This document shows, piece after piece, positions 7,095 through 8,718 of a DNA stretch of 8,718 nucleotides (the stretch's first letter is position 1; every line of letters begins with the position of its first letter). Location of the stretch: assembly GCA_946885645.1 (NCBI GenBank), contig CAMPGU010000174.1, positions 1-8,718 of the forward strand, read 5' to 3'. The notes under the pieces are model-generated. The model had not been told where the DNA came from. It saw only the letters and a list, made by a program, of their open reading frames with translations, and searched no databases. The translations under genes were made by a program, and so were the position numbers. The stretch is from an uncultured Haloferula sp. Lineage in GTDB: Bacteria > Verrucomicrobiota > Verrucomicrobiae > Verrucomicrobiales > Akkermansiaceae.

Positions 7095-7553
7095 ATGAGC
7101 GCGGAGATCTCCAGCAACCGCAAGGCGCTCCGTGATTTCCACATCTCGGACAAGTACGAGGCGGGTATCGAGCTGCGCGGCACGGAGGTGAAGTCCATCC
7201 GCGCCGGCAAGGTGAACATTTCCGACGCCTTCGCGCGGGTCGAGAAGGGCCAGCTTTTCCTCTACGGCTGCGATATCCAACCCTGGGAGACCGCATCGCA
7301 GTGGTTCCAGCATGAGTCGAAGCGTCCGCGCCGGCTGCTGGTCCACAAGAAGGAGATCCTCAAGCTGGAACAGGCCACCGCGATCAAGGGTGCCTCGCTG
7401 CCCTGCCTGAAGATGTACTGGAAGGACCGGCGCGTGAAGGTCGAGATCGGCATCGGGAAGGGCAAGAGCCATTCCGACCAGCGCCATGATCTGAAGGAAA
7501 AGGTGGAATTGCGCGAGGCCCAGCGGGAAGTGGCGCGGTTCAACCGGCAGTAA
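7095..7553 (+). CDS. smpB: SsrA (tmRNA)-binding protein SmpB
   Basis: This 152-residue protein is SmpB, which binds tmRNA and delivers it to stalled ribosomes in trans-translation. Clear family features are NRKALRDFHISDKYEAGIELRGTEVKS near the start (given here as a landmark split after DKYEAG), the SIRAGKVNISDAFARV segment, and KRPRRLLVHKKEI in the middle of the OB fold. The basic C-terminal tail contains SDQRHDLKEK, the region that becomes helical in the empty mRNA channel; most homologues have DKR where this has DQR. The ATG at 7095 places the conserved NRKA eight residues in. GTG at 7080 would add five residues and has no better ribosome binding site. No tmRNA gene (ssrA) is visible nearby. 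It follows rpoZ by 43 nt. Confidence 0.96.
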   Translation: MSAEISSNRKALRDFHISDKYEAGIELRGTEVKSIRAGKVNISDAFARVEKGQLFLYGCDIQPWETASQWFQHESKRPRRLLVHKKEILKLEQATAIKGASLPCLKMYWKDRRVKVEIGIGKGKSHSDQRHDLKEKVELREAQREVARFNRQ

Positions 7554-7618
7554 GCCGCTGCCCGGCGGGGACTTGGAACTTCCTTGGCAGAGCGCCCCGG
7601 GCTCGTCAGCCTCCGCCG

Positions 7619-8718
7619 GTGCGCCGCCTGAGGAACGATCTGCCCTACAGTTTCCGCCCGCCGAAGCCGCGCGGCTGGTTCAGGCCCCTCGGCTTGTGGG
7701 CGAACCGGGCGTATCTCCAGCGGAAATTCGCGGTCACCTGTCTCGATGTCCGGGGTTTCGAGGGGGTGAAAGAGCTTTCCGCCGCCGGGCACGCGGTGTT
7801 GCTCGCCCCGAATCATGCCGATCATTCCGATCCGCACGTGATGGTCGATGTCATCGCCCGGCACGGCATGCGCTCGCATTTCATGGCCGCGCGGGAGGTG
7901 TTCGAGGTGAGTAAACCCGCCTCTTGGGCGCTGGAGAGCATGGGAGTTTTCTCCGTGGACCGGGACGGGCCGGACCTTTCGGCGATCAAGACGGCCATCA
8001 GCCTCTTGGAAAAGAGCAGCGATCCCCTGGTGATTTATCCGGAAGGGGAGATCTACCACCATCACGAACGGCTCGATCCCCTGCACGAAGGAGTTGCGTC
8101 GATCCTGCTGAAAGCAGCAGTACGCATGAATCGCGGGAAAGAGGCTTTCCTGGTGCCCGTGGGCATCCGTTTCCGGCACGACCCGGCGGTGGAGGCGACC
8201 TTCAGTGAACGCCTTTCCCGCTTGGAAGACCGGATCGGCTGGACCCCGCGCCCGGCGATGGCGCTCGACGAGCGAATCCTGCGGCTCGGCACCGGGCTGC
8301 TGGGGCTCAAGGAGATGGAATATCTGGGAGAAGCAGGCCGCGGGGCCATCCAGGAGCGTCTCTCGCTGCTCTGCGAGGGTCTGCTCTCGCAAACCGAGAC
8401 CCGCCAAGGCTGGGATCCGAAGGCCGTTACCGCGCCTGAACGGGTCCGCGCCCAGCGCTACCGCATCCGCCGCCGCCTGCTGGATCTGGAGAAGCCGCCC
8501 TCGGCCGAAGAAAGGACCGCGCTCCTGGACGATTTGGACCGGGTTTTCACCGCCCTGCAGGCGCATAGCTACATCGGCGACTATTTCCTCGCCGAGCGGA
8601 CCCTCGACCGCCGCGCCGAAACCATCATGAAGCTGGAGGAAGACCTTCTCGGTTTCCCGAACTATCCAGCACCGCGGACGGCGCGGGTAACGGCAGGGGA
8701 GCCGATCCCGGTCAGCAA
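7619..8718 (+). CDS. PlsC-like 1-acyl-glycerol-phosphate acyltransferase family protein with long C-terminal extension, cut by window edge
   Basis: The frame from GTG 7619 is open to the window edge (366 codons). It carries the acyltransferase blocks of the PlsC/LPLAT family in order: NHADHSD with the HX4D pair H66 and D71, VDRDG with R115, YPEGE with E142, and VPVGIRF with P180. Such enzymes move an acyl chain from acyl-CoA or acyl-ACP to a lysophospholipid or similar acceptor at the membrane. After about residue 200 there is an extension of at least 165 residues, rich in Arg, Leu and Glu and probably helical, whose function I cannot name. No clear transmembrane helix precedes the catalytic blocks. 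GTG was chosen because the sequence LRNDLPYSF follows and no other start lies nearby; no ribosome binding site is obvious. SmpB ends 65 nt upstream. Confidence 0.87.
   Translation, partial: MRRLRNDLPYSFRPPKPRGWFRPLGLWANRAYLQRKFAVTCLDVRGFEGVKELSAAGHAVLLAPNHADHSDPHVMVDVIARHGMRSHFMAAREVFEVSKPASWALESMGVFSVDRDGPDLSAIKTAISLLEKSSDPLVIYPEGEIYHHHERLDPLHEGVASILLKAAVRMNRGKEAFLVPVGIRFRHDPAVEATFSERLSRLEDRIGWTPRPAMALDERILRLGTGLLGLKEMEYLGEAGRGAIQERLSLLCEGLLSQTETRQGWDPKAVTAPERVRAQRYRIRRRLLDLEKPPSAEERTALLDDLDRVFTALQAHSYIGDYFLAERTLDRRAETIMKLEEDLLGFPNYPAPRTARVTAGEPIPVS

Noticed and set aside
7554..7618. Possible terminator or tmRNA gene after smpB
   Set aside because: The stretch has short GC-rich repeats but no stem followed by a T-run, and is far too short for tmRNA; the next gene begins at 7619.
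7262..8566. A 434-codon minus-strand open frame
   Set aside because: It runs antisense to smpB and the PlsC-like gene, both of which have clear family motifs in their own frames.

Overview
The window comes from a GC-rich bacterial chromosome. It holds two divergent gene blocks separated by a short intergenic gap (about 6198-6281). The form of the genes suggests Verrucomicrobiota: a short omega subunit beginning MKSDLVEKAS, a divergent exported GH32 enzyme with an N-terminal jelly-roll-type domain, and split PqiA proteins. That placement is an inference from gene style and has not been tested by phylogeny.

Minus-strand block, read from 6197 down to 1. It starts with a predicted lipoprotein with lysozyme-like motifs. 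Next come two single-module PqiA-type membrane proteins, a three-domain MCE protein (PqiB) and a PqiC-type outer-membrane lipoprotein. A secreted glycoside hydrolase family 32 enzyme follows and runs off the left edge. The spacings are 13 nt, 2 nt, a 4-nt ATGA overlap, a second 4-nt ATGA overlap and 53 nt. The first five genes are therefore very likely one transcript, and GH32 may be its last gene or have its own promoter. The Pqi set encodes an inner-membrane to outer-membrane bridge. PqiA modules sit in the inner membrane, PqiB forms the periplasm-spanning tube, and PqiC sits at the outer membrane. Such systems are thought to move lipids or protect the envelope.

Plus-strand block, read from 6282 to 8718. 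It carries a small four-helix membrane protein of the DUF3147 type, rpoZ (RNA polymerase omega), smpB (tmRNA partner in ribosome rescue) and a PlsC-like acyltransferase with a long C-terminal extension that runs off the right edge. These are mostly housekeeping genes in co-directional order with short gaps.

I saw no tRNA, rRNA, CRISPR array, insertion sequence, prophage gene or attachment site, and no gene-free stretch longer than about 165 bases. Several real genes start with GTG, and the two edge genes are incomplete. I did not find a clearly new system. The most unusual points are the lysozyme-like lipoprotein at the head of the pqi cluster and the altered nucleophile motif in the GH32 enzyme.
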